Below, piece after piece: positions 9,526 through 19,600 of a DNA stretch of 64,000 nucleotides. The notes beneath the pieces were generated by a model. The model was not told the DNA's origin. It did no database searches and saw only the letters and a list, made by a program, of their open reading frames with translations. Position numbers and translations under genes: made by a program. This stretch comes from Sulfopaludibacter sp963835555. Its GTDB lineage: Bacteria; Acidobacteriota; Terriglobia; Bryobacterales; Bryobacteraceae. Numbering within the stretch: the stretch's first letter is position 1; every line of letters starts with the position of its first letter. Where the stretch lies: the NCBI GenBank assembly GCA_963835555.1, contig CAWIGC010000006.1:4768-68767 (forward strand). Reading direction: 5' to 3'.

Positions 9526-10548
9526 TTATTTCGCGGCGGTCGATTCCCGCGCCACCAAGGTGGGCTCGATTAACAGCGTCGCCGCCGGCTTTTTGCGCTT
9601 CGGTCCGATGGCCTTGACGAGCATCTCCGCAGCCTGCCAGCCAATCCGGGTGCTGGCCTGATCCACCGTGGAGAGTGGCACGCGGAGCAGGTCCGAATAA
9701 TGAACATTGCCGGCGCCGATCACCTTGATCTCCTCCGGAATACGGATGCCCGCCTCGAGAATGGCCTTCATGGCGCCTGCGGCCGTCGGGTCGTTGTATC
9801 CGAAGATGGCATCCGGCCGCGGATCCAGGGACAGCAGGCGCCGGGTGGCTTCGTAGCCGCTGGCATCGTCGGCGGCGGGCAGAATGTACGATTCGTTCAG
9901 CGGAATTTCCGCCGCCGCCAGCGCCGACCGGTATCCCTTCAGCCGCCCGCTGCCGGGATTGGGCTGCGGTCCCGCGATATGGGCAATTCGCCGGCAACCG
10001 CGCTCAATCAGGTGGTTTGTCGCCAGTTTTCCGATTGCCTCATCGTCCGCTCCCACGTAGGAGGCCTGGCGCTCGGGGAACCGCCGGTCGATCAGGACGT
10101 ACGGCACCCCGCGCGCCTCAATCCGGTCGAATACATCGGTGGCAGCCGGAGGCTGCGCGGACGCCAGAATGAGCCCATCCACCTGCCGTCCCAGAAGCCG
10201 GTCAATCTCGCTCGCCTCCAGTTCCGGATCCTCTTCGGAATTGCAGATTACCACGTCATACCCCAGGGGACGGATCGCCGTACCGATGCCTTTGGCAATT
10301 TCGGCGAAGAACGAATGCATCAGGTCGGGCACAATCACCCCGATCATGAAGGTGCGCCGCGCGGCCAGGCTGCGGGCCACCCAGTTTGGCTGATAATTCA
10401 GCTCCTTGATGCGCGCCAGCACGCGGCTGCGGGTCTCCGCGCCCACATCGGCGCAATTACGCACCACCTTGGATACGGTCATGACAGACACGTTGAGATC
10501 TTTGGCGATATCTTTCAGGCGAACCGGCGCGGTGGGAGTGTTTGGCAT
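9526..10548 (-). CDS. LacI-family transcriptional regulator
   Basis: This 340-residue regulator has an N-terminal helix-turn-helix (VRLKDIAKDLNVSVMTVSKV, residues 9-28), a hinge helix (PNWVARSLAARRT) and a periplasmic-binding-protein-like sensor domain (IGVIVPDLMHSFFAEI, YVLIDRRFPE, DAIFGYNDPTAAGAM). The ATG at 10548 is chosen because it puts the HTH at the usual place; the open frame further upstream is not coding. It is divergent from the RDD operon, and a LacI-type palindrome lies between them, suggesting autoregulation. A related site stands before the TonB receptor at 841, so it may govern uptake of a carbohydrate. The effector is unknown. Confidence 0.93.
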   Translation of the reverse strand: MPNTPTAPVRLKDIAKDLNVSVMTVSKVVRNCADVGAETRSRVLARIKELNYQPNWVARSLAARRTFMIGVIVPDLMHSFFAEIAKGIGTAIRPLGYDVVICNSEEDPELEASEIDRLLGRQVDGLILASAQPPAATDVFDRIEARGVPYVLIDRRFPERQASYVGADDEAIGKLATNHLIERGCRRIAHIAGPQPNPGSGRLKGYRSALAAAEIPLNESYILPAADDASGYEATRRLLSLDPRPDAIFGYNDPTAAGAMKAILEAGIRIPEEIKVIGAGNVHYSDLLRVPLSTVDQASTRIGWQAAEMLVKAIGPKRKKPAATLLIEPTLVARESTAAK

Positions 10549-10613
10549 GGGGATGCGGAGCCCAAAGGCGGCCTCGTTGTCTATGGTACTGAAATTGAAT
10601 GGCCCTGTCGATT

Positions 10614-10627
10614 TGTAAGCGGTTGCG
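10614..10627 (-). promoter_or_regulatory. LacI-family operator between the LacI gene and the RDD operon
   Basis: TGTAAGCGGTTGCG matches TGnAAnCGnTTnCA at all fixed positions except the final A. It sits 66 bases before the regulator start and 45 bases before the divergent RDD gene. Autoregulation of the LacI gene is the simplest reading; the divergent operon could also be affected. Confidence 0.55.
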
Positions 10628-10671
10628 ACAGAGCGCACTATTCCACAAGCTGGTACAATCTGCTCAATCCT

Positions 10672-11274
10672 ATGGCACCCGAAGCTACTCGTTACTGCTC
10701 GGAATGCGGACGCGCCACTCCCGCCGACGAACTGGCGCATTTCGGCGATCGCCTCATCTGCCCCTACTGCAAAGACGCCTACGCCCAGAAGTTGCGGGAA
10801 GGGGTGGCGCCGGTGACGGCGGTCTCCTACGCCGGCTTCTGGATCCGCTTTGTGGCTTACATGATCGACGCCATAATTCTCGCGGTAGCGATGGGGATCG
10901 TGCAGTTCGCCATCCTCGGCAGCTTTATCAGCTTTCCCCGCTTCGACTCCGGAACCCGTCCGGAGCTGATGATCGCTCCCATGCTGGGCATGCTCGGGGT
11001 GCTCTCGGTGGTGAGCATCGCAATCGGCTGCTGCTACGAATCGTTCTTCGTTTACAAGTATGGCGCCACCCCCGGAAAGATGGCCCTGAGTCTCAAAGTG
11101 GTGCGGCCCAACGGCGGTCCGATTGACCTGGGACGCGCGGTGGGCCGTTACTTTGGCAAGATGCTGAGCGGTATCATTCTCTATATCGGCTACATCATGG
11201 CCGGCTTCGATTCCGAAAAGAAGGCTCTGCACGATATGATCTGCGACACCCGGGTCATTCGGACCCGAAGCTGA
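10672..11274 (+). CDS. RDD family membrane protein with N-terminal zinc ribbon
   Basis: This 200-residue protein starts with a treble-clef/zinc-ribbon-like segment (YCSECGRATPADE ... ICPYCKDAYA, residues 8-38) followed by an RDD domain with three or four membrane helices: SYAGFWIRFVAYMIDAIILA in the first, then FFVYKYGATPGKMALSLKVV, and a final HDMICDTRVI. RDD domains are named for conserved Arg and Asp residues (here R..D in the first helix). It begins a co-directional cluster with the cysteine-rich, DUF4129, DUF4350 and MoxR genes. The biochemical role is not established. Confidence 0.85.
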   Translation: MAPEATRYCSECGRATPADELAHFGDRLICPYCKDAYAQKLREGVAPVTAVSYAGFWIRFVAYMIDAIILAVAMGIVQFAILGSFISFPRFDSGTRPELMIAPMLGMLGVLSVVSIAIGCCYESFFVYKYGATPGKMALSLKVVRPNGGPIDLGRAVGRYFGKMLSGIILYIGYIMAGFDSEKKALHDMICDTRVIRTRS

Positions 11275-11297
11275 CCGTGCCGGCCTGACCCCGACCG

Positions 11298-11876
11298 ATG
11301 CCCCTGCCCTGCGCCCGCTGCCAAACGCCGCTGCCCCAGTGGGAACTTGCCTCCGGCGATCGCGCGGTATGCACCGGTTGCGGCTCGGCGAATCGCGTGC
11401 GCGTTTTTCCCGCGCTGCTGGCGGCGGAACAGCCGGCGCGGCCCGATGCCGCCGCGGAAGGGGAAGCCGCCTGCTTCGACCATCCCGGCAAACGCGCCGT
11501 GGCCTCCTGCCGGCAATGCGGGCGCTTTGTGTGCCAGCTCTGCGCGGTCCAGTTTGGCGCGGACACCTGGTGCCCTTCCTGCGTGGCCGCCGGCAGCGGA
11601 CCGGCCAAGGCCGTCAACACCGGCACTTCGCGCATTTTGTACGATTCCATGGCGCTCATCCTGCCGCTGGCTTCGCTTGTCTTTTGGCCGCTGACCGCGC
11701 TCACCGGCCCGGCCACGGTGGTCTTCTCGCTCTTGAAGTGGCGACAGCCCCTGAGCCTGGTGCGCCGCTTTCGCTGGCGATTCGTGGTGGCCATCGTAAT
11801 CGGATTGGGCGAACTCAGCGCGTGGATCTGGGGCATCCTGTATTTCGTGGCTCGCTCCAAAATGGGGAATTCATGA
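11298..11876 (+). CDS. Membrane protein with two cysteine-rich zinc-binding segments (B-box-like)
   Basis: This 192-residue protein has a short zinc ribbon (CARCQTPLP ... CTGCGS, residues 5-29), a B-box-like segment (CFDHPGKRAVASCRQCGRF, CQLCAVQFGADTWCPSC, about residues 58-94) and two C-terminal membrane helices (ALILPLASLVFWPLTAL, FVVAIVIGLGELSAWIWGIL). Its stop overlaps the next start by four bases (ATGA), showing tight coupling. The same B-box pattern occurs in the gene at 12835. It may be an adaptor that recruits partners at the membrane, but no specific function is known. Confidence 0.75.
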   Translation: MPLPCARCQTPLPQWELASGDRAVCTGCGSANRVRVFPALLAAEQPARPDAAAEGEAACFDHPGKRAVASCRQCGRFVCQLCAVQFGADTWCPSCVAAGSGPAKAVNTGTSRILYDSMALILPLASLVFWPLTALTGPATVVFSLLKWRQPLSLVRRFRWRFVVAIVIGLGELSAWIWGILYFVARSKMGNS

Positions 11877-12838
11877 CCGGCGGCAAACGCTACCGGAAAT
11901 TGCCGGGCCGCCGCCGGGGCCTGTTCCGCGGGGCTTCCCTGTGGCTGGGATCCGACCACCTGCTTTCCGTCAAATCTCTGCGGATTCGCGAGGAGTATAA
12001 GCGCTTTCACTTTCGCGATGTGCAGGCCATTGTGGTGGCGCCGGCCCCGCGCTTTCACGTATCCACGCTCCACATATTGGCCGCCCTATTGTGGCTGGCC
12101 GCGTATCTGTTCGCGGTCAACCTGCGGCCGCACCTCACTTGGATTTTGTGGAGTCTCGGGGCGGCGCTGCTGCTGGCGTGGATTCTGATTGGCGCCCGCT
12201 GGAGCTGCCGCTGCCGCATCTATACCGCCGTCAGCCGTGAAGAGCTGCCCTCCATCCACCGCATGTGGACCGCCCGCAAGTTCCTCGAACGGATCACGCC
12301 GTGCATCGCCGAAGCGCAAGGCACTCTGCCTGCAGGCTGGGCCGAGTCCGCCGAAGCGCGGTCTCCCGGCCCTTCCGCGCAATCCGCCATTGTGCCGCCG
12401 GATGGAGACCTGCTGCACCCGGACGCGCGCACCCATACTCTGGCTGCCGACATCTTCGTGGGCACGCTTTGGGCCAATGCCGTGGCCAACCTGATGGTGC
12501 TCCACTCCGCTTCCGCCGCCGCCAGTTGGACGCAGATATTCTTCGGCCTCGCCCTGCTGGCGGAGACTGTGATTCTGTTCGTGCAATACCATCGCGGCCT
12601 GCTCCGGCGGCCCATGCAGAGGCTGGCCATCGCAAACCTGGCTGCCGTGGGCGCCATGTATTATGTCAGGCAAATGGTGTTCAGCCTGAGCGCGGCCGCC
12701 AGACAGCCGAACACGGACCTGAGGATTCCCACTTTCTATGCCGGCGACCCATTGACGCGCGGCATCGGCGCCGGCATTTGCCTCATACTGGGGCTTGTAG
12801 GAGCGGGCATCATCTTCCTGCACAAAGAACCCGAATGA
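11873..12838 (+). CDS. Polytopic membrane protein of unknown function
   Basis: This 321-residue protein begins with a basic cytoplasmic stretch (KRYRKLPGRRRGLFRGASLW) and a small PH-like segment (LGSDHLLSVKSLRIREEYKR, FRDVQAIVV). About six membrane helices follow, the first two being LHILAALLWLAAYLFAV and ILWSLGAALLLAWILIGA. ATG overlaps the preceding stop, and its own stop overlaps the next start in the same ATGA arrangement, so expression is probably coupled to the RDD/MoxR operon. I do not recognise a named family. Confidence 0.72.
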   Translation: MTGGKRYRKLPGRRRGLFRGASLWLGSDHLLSVKSLRIREEYKRFHFRDVQAIVVAPAPRFHVSTLHILAALLWLAAYLFAVNLRPHLTWILWSLGAALLLAWILIGARWSCRCRIYTAVSREELPSIHRMWTARKFLERITPCIAEAQGTLPAGWAESAEARSPGPSAQSAIVPPDGDLLHPDARTHTLAADIFVGTLWANAVANLMVLHSASAAASWTQIFFGLALLAETVILFVQYHRGLLRRPMQRLAIANLAAVGAMYYVRQMVFSLSAAARQPNTDLRIPTFYAGDPLTRGIGAGICLILGLVGAGIIFLHKEPE

Positions 12839-13121
12839 CCACGGCCGCCCTGCATCAACGCTGCTGGAATCACGAAGGCCGGGAAGCGGTATGCCGCTGC
12901 CCCGAATGCGGCCACTCCTTTTGCCGCGAGTGCGTCACTGAGCATCGCGGGCGCCTGCTCTGCGCTGCTTGTCTGGTGCGGCTTGCCCGTCCGGCAGAGA
13001 AGCGAACACCGAGGGCCGGAATCTGCTGGCGGCCCTGATGCTGTTCGGCGGAGTGCTGCTTGCCTGGCTCCTCTTCTTCGGCGCGGGGGAGGGCATTCTG
13101 GCCCTTGCGGGGCGGGGGTAA
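12835..13121 (+). CDS. Small B-box zinc-finger protein with one membrane helix, frameshifted
   Basis: The first frame encodes CWNHEGREAVCRCPECGHSF, then CRECVTEHRGRLLCAACL, a B-box-like zinc finger with paired Cys/His ligands. Without a shift it ends at 13038. In the frame starting near 12985 coding continues as EGRNLLAALMLFGGVLLAWL, a membrane helix, and stops at 13119-13121, where the TAA overlaps the ATG of the next gene (TAATG). The operon's overlap pattern argues that the shifted end is the original one, for a protein of about 95 residues. The break is a single indel around 12980-12995, either real or an assembly error. Confidence 0.6.
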
Positions 13122-14725
13122 TGCGATCTGACGCTCTCTCCCTGCTGGAAGAAGCCGTGCACCTGCTGCGTGCGGCAGGCTTCGTTTCCCTGGTCCGCCA
13201 TTGGAGCGGCAGCGTTCCCCTGGCGATAGCGTTTCTGGTCTGCTGGGACGGCGTGACCGGCGGCGCCGCCACCGATGTGCAATGCGCCGCCGGATCCCTG
13301 GTACTGGCGCTGCTGCTGGTCTGGATGCACTGCCGGCGCGCCGCTTTTGCCGGATGCCTGATGCGGCAACTGAGCGGCGCACCCGCGACACCCTGGCCGT
13401 TCGCCCGCGTCTGGCGTTTTGCTGCGCTGCAGGCAGCTCTGGCCGCCACCAAGCCGCTGGCGCTCCCGGTCGGGCTCCTGGTGCTGTTCCCTTTTGCCCG
13501 CGTAGTGGCCTTCTACCGCTCCGCCGCGGCACTGGGCGACCGTGCGGACATGGACCCGCGCCAGATCGTCCACCACGCGCGCCGCGCCGCGAATCTGGAT
13601 TTCGGAGAGACCTGGAAGCTGCTGCCGCTTCTTCTTCTGCTGCTGCTGGCCGTGTTTGCCAATATTGCCCTGACGCTGGCGGCGCTGCCGCAACTGGTCC
13701 GCATCCTGACCGGGTACGAATCCGCCTTCAGCCGCAGCGGCCAGTATTTCTTCCAGAATCCGCTGTTCTTCGTGGTGGTGCTGGAGCTTACCTGGCTGGC
13801 TTTCGATCCGTTCGTGCAGGCGGTCTACTGCGTGCGCTGTTTCCACGGCGAATCCCGCGAGACGGGCGAGGATATTCGCGCCGGCCTGCGCTTGTTGCGT
13901 TCGGCGATTCCCACTGCCGCGCTCCTGCTGGCTGCTGCCGCTTTCTGCGCGCGCGCCGCCGACGCGGTGTCTGCCATCGATTTGCAACAAAGCGTAAGGC
14001 AGACCGTGCAGACCCCAAGCTACGCCTGGCGCCTTCCGCCGCCCGCCGCCAAAGCTGCCGGCGCCACGCCTTGGATCGTCACCATCACCGACCGCATGAT
14101 CAGCGGCCTCAAGAACGGGTTGAAAGAACTGGGCAAGCTCATCATGAAGGTCCTGGAATGGCTCTTCGACCGCCTGGGCGTGCAGCCCAATCCGCAGGGC
14201 GGCGCGCTTCCTTCCGCCGGACTCCACTGGAGCCTGTATGTTCTGATGGCCATCATCCTGGCGGGGCTGGCGTGGGCCATTTACCGGCGTCGTTTGTTTC
14301 AGCGCCGCGGGGCGCAACCCGCCGGGGCGGAGGTTGTCCCGGTGGTGCGTCTGGAAGAAGAGGGACTCTCCGCCGACCGCCTGCCGGAAGAGGCCTGGCT
14401 GGAACTGGCGGCACAGTGCCTGCGGGAAGAGAAACTGCGCCTCGCCCTGCGCGCTTTTTTTCTGGCCAACCTGGCCTGGCTGGGCCGCCTGGAGTTTCTG
14501 TCGCTCGATGCCGGCAAGACCAATCGCGAATTCGAATTGGAATTGCGCCGCCGGGCCCGCCCTTATCCTGAAGCACGCGAGTTGTTCTCGGCTAACGTGG
14601 CCGGCTTCGAACGCGCATGGTACGGGCAGCACGATGTCTCGCGCAGGCAGGTGGACGACCTGCGTGAGCGGAGCGACGCCATGAAGCGCACTCTGACGCC
14701 GCCCGCGCGGGAGACCGCGGCATGA
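13121..14725 (+). CDS. Membrane protein with C-terminal DUF4129
   Basis: This 534-residue protein has several membrane helices in its first half (VPLAIAFLVCWDGVTG, SLVLALLLVWMHC, LLPLLLLLLLAVFANIALTL, AALLLAAAAFCA), a further helix near residue 375 (LYVLMAIILAGLAWAIY) and a C-terminal cytoplasmic DUF4129 domain (EEAWLELAAQCLREEKLRLA, ALRAFFLANLAWLGR, TNREFELELRRR). DUF4129 is typically encoded beside MoxR ATPases, as here. It starts on the stop of the B-box gene and overlaps the DUF4350 gene by four bases. A role in envelope maintenance with MoxR is plausible but unproven. Confidence 0.8.
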   Translation: MRSDALSLLEEAVHLLRAAGFVSLVRHWSGSVPLAIAFLVCWDGVTGGAATDVQCAAGSLVLALLLVWMHCRRAAFAGCLMRQLSGAPATPWPFARVWRFAALQAALAATKPLALPVGLLVLFPFARVVAFYRSAAALGDRADMDPRQIVHHARRAANLDFGETWKLLPLLLLLLLAVFANIALTLAALPQLVRILTGYESAFSRSGQYFFQNPLFFVVVLELTWLAFDPFVQAVYCVRCFHGESRETGEDIRAGLRLLRSAIPTAALLLAAAAFCARAADAVSAIDLQQSVRQTVQTPSYAWRLPPPAAKAAGATPWIVTITDRMISGLKNGLKELGKLIMKVLEWLFDRLGVQPNPQGGALPSAGLHWSLYVLMAIILAGLAWAIYRRRLFQRRGAQPAGAEVVPVVRLEEEGLSADRLPEEAWLELAAQCLREEKLRLALRAFFLANLAWLGRLEFLSLDAGKTNREFELELRRRARPYPEARELFSANVAGFERAWYGQHDVSRRQVDDLRERSDAMKRTLTPPARETAA

Positions 14726-15741
14726 GGTCGTGGATGCTCGCCCTGATTCTTGCCGGCGGGCTCCTCTATGCCGCGCTGCGCCTGTTCGATCTCCAGTTCG
14801 CCGCCGGCGAAGTGTATCCCGAATACTCGACTCTGCGCACCGATCCCAAGGGCGCGCGTCTGCTCTACGACAGTCTGGCGGCCCTGCCCGGCATCACCGT
14901 GGAGCGCAACTATCGCGCCCTGGAGTATCTACCGGAGGGCGTCACGGTGTTCCTGCTGGCCATTCCCGCGGAGGATTTCGGCAACAATGCCGAACCCTAC
15001 CTCCGGGTGCTGGAGCAATCCGCCCGCCGCGGCAATCGCATGGTGGCGGCACTCACTCTCCCTCCGGACGGCAAGCTCCCCAAGTTCGAGGAACTCTCCA
15101 GACGGTGGAATGTGCAACTCGCCCTCGACGACAAAGTCCGCCGCCATTCTCTGTATTTCACCAATGCCAAAGGTTGGACTTCCCTGTATCGCCTCGGCGC
15201 GAAACAGATGATGATCGAGCGCGCCTTCGGCAAAGGCAGCGTGGTGCTGTTCGCCGGCAGCGACGACTTCACTAACGCAGCCACCGCGGCCTCCGACCGG
15301 CTGAACCTGGTGACGCTCGCCATCGGCTCCAACCCGCATATCATTTTCGATGAGCAGCACCTGGGCATCGCCGAATCGGGGAGCGTGATGGCCCTGGCGC
15401 GCCGCTTTCATCTTTTGGGTGTGGGGCTCGGGCTGGCCCTCTGTGCCGCGCTGCTCCTCTGGCGTCACGGCGCGGATTTTCCGCCGCCCGCGCGCACCCC
15501 CGCCGCCACCCGTCTGGCCGGCCGCACCTCTCACGCGGGCCTGGTCACGCTGCTGCGGCGCCACATTCCGCCGCGCGCCCTGGCCTCCGCCTGCTGGCAG
15601 GAATGGCTCAACGGCAATCGCGGCGCCATTACGCCGGACCGTTTGCAGAAGGTCGAATCCATTCTGGCAGACGCCGCCGGACGCCCCGTGGAGGCCCTGC
15701 GCGACATTCAAGCTGTGCTGCACGCGAAAGGAAAGCTTTGA
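14722..15741 (+). CDS. DUF4350 domain membrane protein
   Basis: This 339-residue protein has an N-terminal membrane anchor (WMLALILAGGLLYAALRL), then a DUF4350 domain (YPEYSTLRTDPKGARLLYDS, GSVVLFAGSDDFTNAAT, then NPHIIFDEQHLGI), a second helix (LLGVGLGLALCAALLLW) and a C-terminal helical tail. DUF4350 resembles glutamine-amidotransferase-like folds and occurs almost always between DUF4129 and MoxR genes. It overlaps DUF4129 by ATGA and MoxR by TTGA, so all three are translationally coupled. Confidence 0.82.
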   Translation: MRSWMLALILAGGLLYAALRLFDLQFAAGEVYPEYSTLRTDPKGARLLYDSLAALPGITVERNYRALEYLPEGVTVFLLAIPAEDFGNNAEPYLRVLEQSARRGNRMVAALTLPPDGKLPKFEELSRRWNVQLALDDKVRRHSLYFTNAKGWTSLYRLGAKQMMIERAFGKGSVVLFAGSDDFTNAATAASDRLNLVTLAIGSNPHIIFDEQHLGIAESGSVMALARRFHLLGVGLGLALCAALLLWRHGADFPPPARTPAATRLAGRTSHAGLVTLLRRHIPPRALASACWQEWLNGNRGAITPDRLQKVESILADAAGRPVEALRDIQAVLHAKGKL

Positions 15742-16697
15742 ACCTCGACCAGTTTCAATCCGCCATGGAATCCGCGCTCGCCGGAATCCGCAAAGTCATC
15801 ATCGGGCAGGATGACGCCATCCGCTATTCGCTGGTGGTGGTGTTGTGCAATCAGCACGCGCTCATCGAAGGTGTCCCCGGCCTGGGCAAGACGTTGCTGG
15901 CGCGCACCCTGGCAGCCGTCCTCGGCTCCGAATTCAAACGCATTCAATTCACGCCGGACCTGATGCCCGCGGACATCACCGGCACCAATATTTTCAACCT
16001 GCAGCGCAACGAGTTTTCGCTGGTGAAAGGACCGCTCTTCACCACCTTCCTGCTGGCCGACGAGATCAACCGCGCACCCGCAAAAACGCAATCCGCGCTG
16101 CTCGAAGCCATGCAGGAGCGCACCGTCACCATCGATCGCGAAACCCATCGCCTGTCGCCCCACTTCACCGTGTTCGCCACCCAGAACCCCATCGAATCCG
16201 AAGGCACCTATCCACTGCCGGAAGCGCAGAAGGACCGTTTCATGCTCAAGATATCCATGACGTGGCCCACCGGCGAAGACGAGTTGTCCCTGGCCTCGCG
16301 CAGCCTGGGCGATGCCGCGCCGGAGTCCGTGTTGCTGCGCGGGGAAGTGAGTCCCTCTCTCTCGGAAGCCGAACTGGCCGGCCTCCGGGCCTCTCTGGAC
16401 ACCCTGCTGGTGAGTCCGCAGTTGATCGAATACGCCGTGCAGGTGGTCCGCCGCACGCGCACCGACGATAGCATCCTGGTGGGCGCCGGACCGCGCGCCA
16501 CGCAATCCCTGTTGCGCGCCGCGCGCGCCTGGGCGGGACTCTCCGGCCGCGATTTCGTGAGTCCCGACGACATCCGCGCCGTGGCCGTGCCGGTACTGGA
16601 ACATCGCCTGCTCCTGCGGCCGGAATCGGAACTGGAAGGAGTGCGCGCCAGCGAAGTTCTCGACCGCATTCTCCACGAAGTGCCGGTGCCCCGTTAA
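15738..16697 (+). CDS. MoxR-family AAA+ ATPase
   Basis: This 319-residue ATPase has a Walker A (GVPGLGKT, about residues 44-51), Walker B (LLADEINRAPAKTQSALLEA), the MoxR signature FATQNPIESEGTYPLPEAQK with DRF, and an AAA lid with a sensor Arg region (GAGPRATQSLLRAARAW). MoxR proteins act as chaperone-like remodellers. The TTG start at 15738 overlaps the preceding stop and has GGAAAG just upstream; an in-frame ATG at 15765 is the alternative. The usual partner DUF58 gene is absent here: the next gene is the convergent alpha-2-macroglobulin, immediately adjoining. Confidence 0.9.
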   Translation: MNLDQFQSAMESALAGIRKVIIGQDDAIRYSLVVVLCNQHALIEGVPGLGKTLLARTLAAVLGSEFKRIQFTPDLMPADITGTNIFNLQRNEFSLVKGPLFTTFLLADEINRAPAKTQSALLEAMQERTVTIDRETHRLSPHFTVFATQNPIESEGTYPLPEAQKDRFMLKISMTWPTGEDELSLASRSLGDAAPESVLLRGEVSPSLSEAELAGLRASLDTLLVSPQLIEYAVQVVRRTRTDDSILVGAGPRATQSLLRAARAWAGLSGRDFVSPDDIRAVAVPVLEHRLLLRPESELEGVRASEVLDRILHEVPVPR

Positions 16698-19600
16698 TTA
16701 CCGCTTCCCCACTTCCAGCGCCACCGGCCGGGCCACCGATCCCACCGCCGGGTCATAATACTCGTACACCCGCGATTGGAACGTGCGCGCCCGAATCGGA
16801 TACTTCGCCCGCAGCCGGTAATGCAGCGTCACGCTATCCCCCGCCGCCAGCGAATCGAAATACAGAATCGCCTGCGTGGCCGTCTGCGTGAACTTCTCCA
16901 GCCGCCCGCTCTTCCTTCCCGCGCTTTTCTCCTGGTACGCCTGCAGGTCTTCGCTCAGCAAATCGAACCCCGGCGGAATCCCCAGGTCCACCATCACCAT
17001 GTTGGCCGCTTTCCCCAGATTGTTCCGCACTGTCGCGGTCGCCGTCGCCACGTCGTCCTGCGCCAGCCGCGTCCGGTCGTACGTCACGGTGATCGAAAGC
17101 GGCTCGTTCGCGGGCTTCTCCGTCCACGGAATAAAATACCGGCCCGCCACCTGGTACGCCAGCCCGCCTTTGCCGTTGAACCGGATCTCCACGTTCTGCG
17201 CCGCCTTGCCGTCTACGCTCTTGAACACGAACTGATGCAGCAGATCGTTATTCTCCGGCGTGAGCGCCAGCGTCTGCACCGTCCTGCCGTTCAGCGAGAT
17301 TTCCACCGTGCCGCGCACGTCCGCCGCGCCTTTTTCCGTCGAGAGCAGCAGCGCCCGTAGCGCCATGATGGTGGCCTGCGTGGTCCCCCAAGCGCCCGTG
17401 GCATCCTTCTTCGAGGCGAGATATGCCAGCGCTTTGCGCGCTGCCTCCGAAGCTTCGCCCCATTTCAGCAGCGCCTGCACCGCCAGTCCCGTGGTCTCTA
17501 CCGCCGCGCTCGCTCCCGTGGAATACACGCCGGTCTCCTGCGACGCCCACCACGCCTGATCGTCCTTCTCCGTGCGCGCATCCAGCAGCAGCCGCATCGC
17601 TTCGCTGGTGAACGCGCGATCCTTCCCATAATCCACCGCGAAATTGGCCACCACCGCCAGCGTGTACGCGTCCATCTTCCCGTCCAGGTGCCGCCCCACA
17701 TACTCGCGAGCCCGGTCCGCCGCCGCGCCGCGATAGCCGGTATTCTGCAGCGCCCACCCCAGGTACGCCGTAATCCGCGTCACGTCGCTGTTGTACCGGT
17801 TGGTGGCCCCCTCGTTGATGAACTGCGTATCGGGTTTCCAACTGCCGTCCGCCTGCTGCTGCCCCGCCAGCCACTGCTGCGTCCGCTCGATCAGTTTCGG
17901 ATCCACGTCGTACACCTTGCTCATGTCCGAAAACTCCATCAGGCCGTAGGCCGTCAGAATCTTGTTGGCAGGCGGATTTCCAAACCACGAAAATCCGCCG
18001 CCCGGCACTTCAAACGTCAACAGCCGCTGATACCCGTTGGCGATGAAGCCTTCCGCCTTGGCATGAACCTCCGGCGTCAGCTTTTTCATGCGCTTCATGT
18101 AATCCAGCGCCAGCACGTTGGGATACGTGCTGGAAGAGGTCTGCTCGAAGCACCCGCCCGGCATCCGCAGAATGCTGTCCATCCCTTCGATCACCTGGCT
18201 CAATGGCCCCGGATACAGCCGGACCAGCACTGTGCTCGCCTCCCCAATCGCCGTGGCCGGGAAAATCACGGCGTGCTGCACCGCGCTCTCCAGCCGCCCG
18301 TTGAACACCACGCTCTGCTCGCGTCCGTTCGGCACCACTTCGATTTCGCGCACCACGATGTCCGCCCGTCCGCGCCATTCTTCGCCGAAAGCGTCAGTTT
18401 GAACTTGCCGATCCGTTTGGCCTCCACCGTAAACTGCGCGCCGCCCACGCGGCCGGAATCCACGGCGAGCGTTTTATCGGCTGTGTCCTCCACCAGCGCG
18501 AACCAGTCGGCCGGCTGCAATTGCAGATCCACCGCGCCCTTCGTCCCGGAGTAGTTGTAGACCGCCACCGGAATCGAAACCCGGTCGCCCTGTGTCAGCG
18601 TCACCGGCAGATCCAGATCGATGAAGAAATCCTGAAACACTTTGATGCTGCGACGTCGCCGCTGCCCAATGCGCCCCGCGGCGTCGAAGCCATCATGCCA
18701 TGCGCCACGTGGTGATGGAGTCGGCCAGCGGAATGGAGATGCTGGCTTCGCCGTTTCCATCGGTAATGATCTCGGGATTGATGTACAGCGCTTCGGGAAA
18801 ATAGGAGCGCGTCCGCGGCGCCGCCGCGCCCTCCAGTTTCTTGGTGCTGGCGCCATCCAATGCTTTAAAGGCGGCATTTTCGGCGACAAACTCCCTGCGC
18901 ATCATCATGGGAGCGGCCACCGGCACGCCGGTTGCGACGCCGCCCACGATCCCTCCCAGGACGCCGCCTCCGCCGAAGCCAGCCTGAGCCATCTGCGTCA
19001 CTTCAACCCATCTGCCGCCATCCTGATGGCGCAACGCCGCCGACACCACCGCACGATCCCGCGCGCTCAGCGCGATCTTCCGCGAAACCTTTTCCGTCCC
19101 GCCGGACACCGCCAGTTCGTAGTCGCCCGGCGGAATCCCCGCCAGCGTGAATCTCCCAGTCGCTATTGGCATGCGCCAGCGCGCTGATTCCCGTCCGTCG
19201 CAGTCAGCGTCACCGTCGCCCCTTCCACTGCCCCGCCCTGCTGGTCCACCACCACTCCGGTCACTTCCGCGCGGCCGTTGAACGCCCCACGGTCATGCTC
19301 CACATTCACATCCACGGCGCTCGCCCCGGCGCTGGGCCGCCCCACAATCTTCGTCCGCGCTATCAAACCGGCCACCACGTCGTCGGGCGTATTGAACTGC
19401 TTGTCCGGCCCCGCGCTGCGCATTACGAAGTATGTCTGCTGCGCCCACGGCGGGCGAGACAACTGCACCTTCGTACCCCATGCGTCCGTGACCTCTGCGC
19501 GCGAATCCGCCACCTTCCGGACCAGGGCCGCCCGGTAGCGCCCGGCATACTCCGCCGCTTTCGCCATCGGCGCGCCCCGCCCCACCTCGGTCTCGAACCG

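Noticed and set aside
10549..11232. N-terminal extension of the LacI reading frame
   Set aside because: It runs antisense through the RDD gene and would bury the HTH; the ATG at 10548 gives the normal length.
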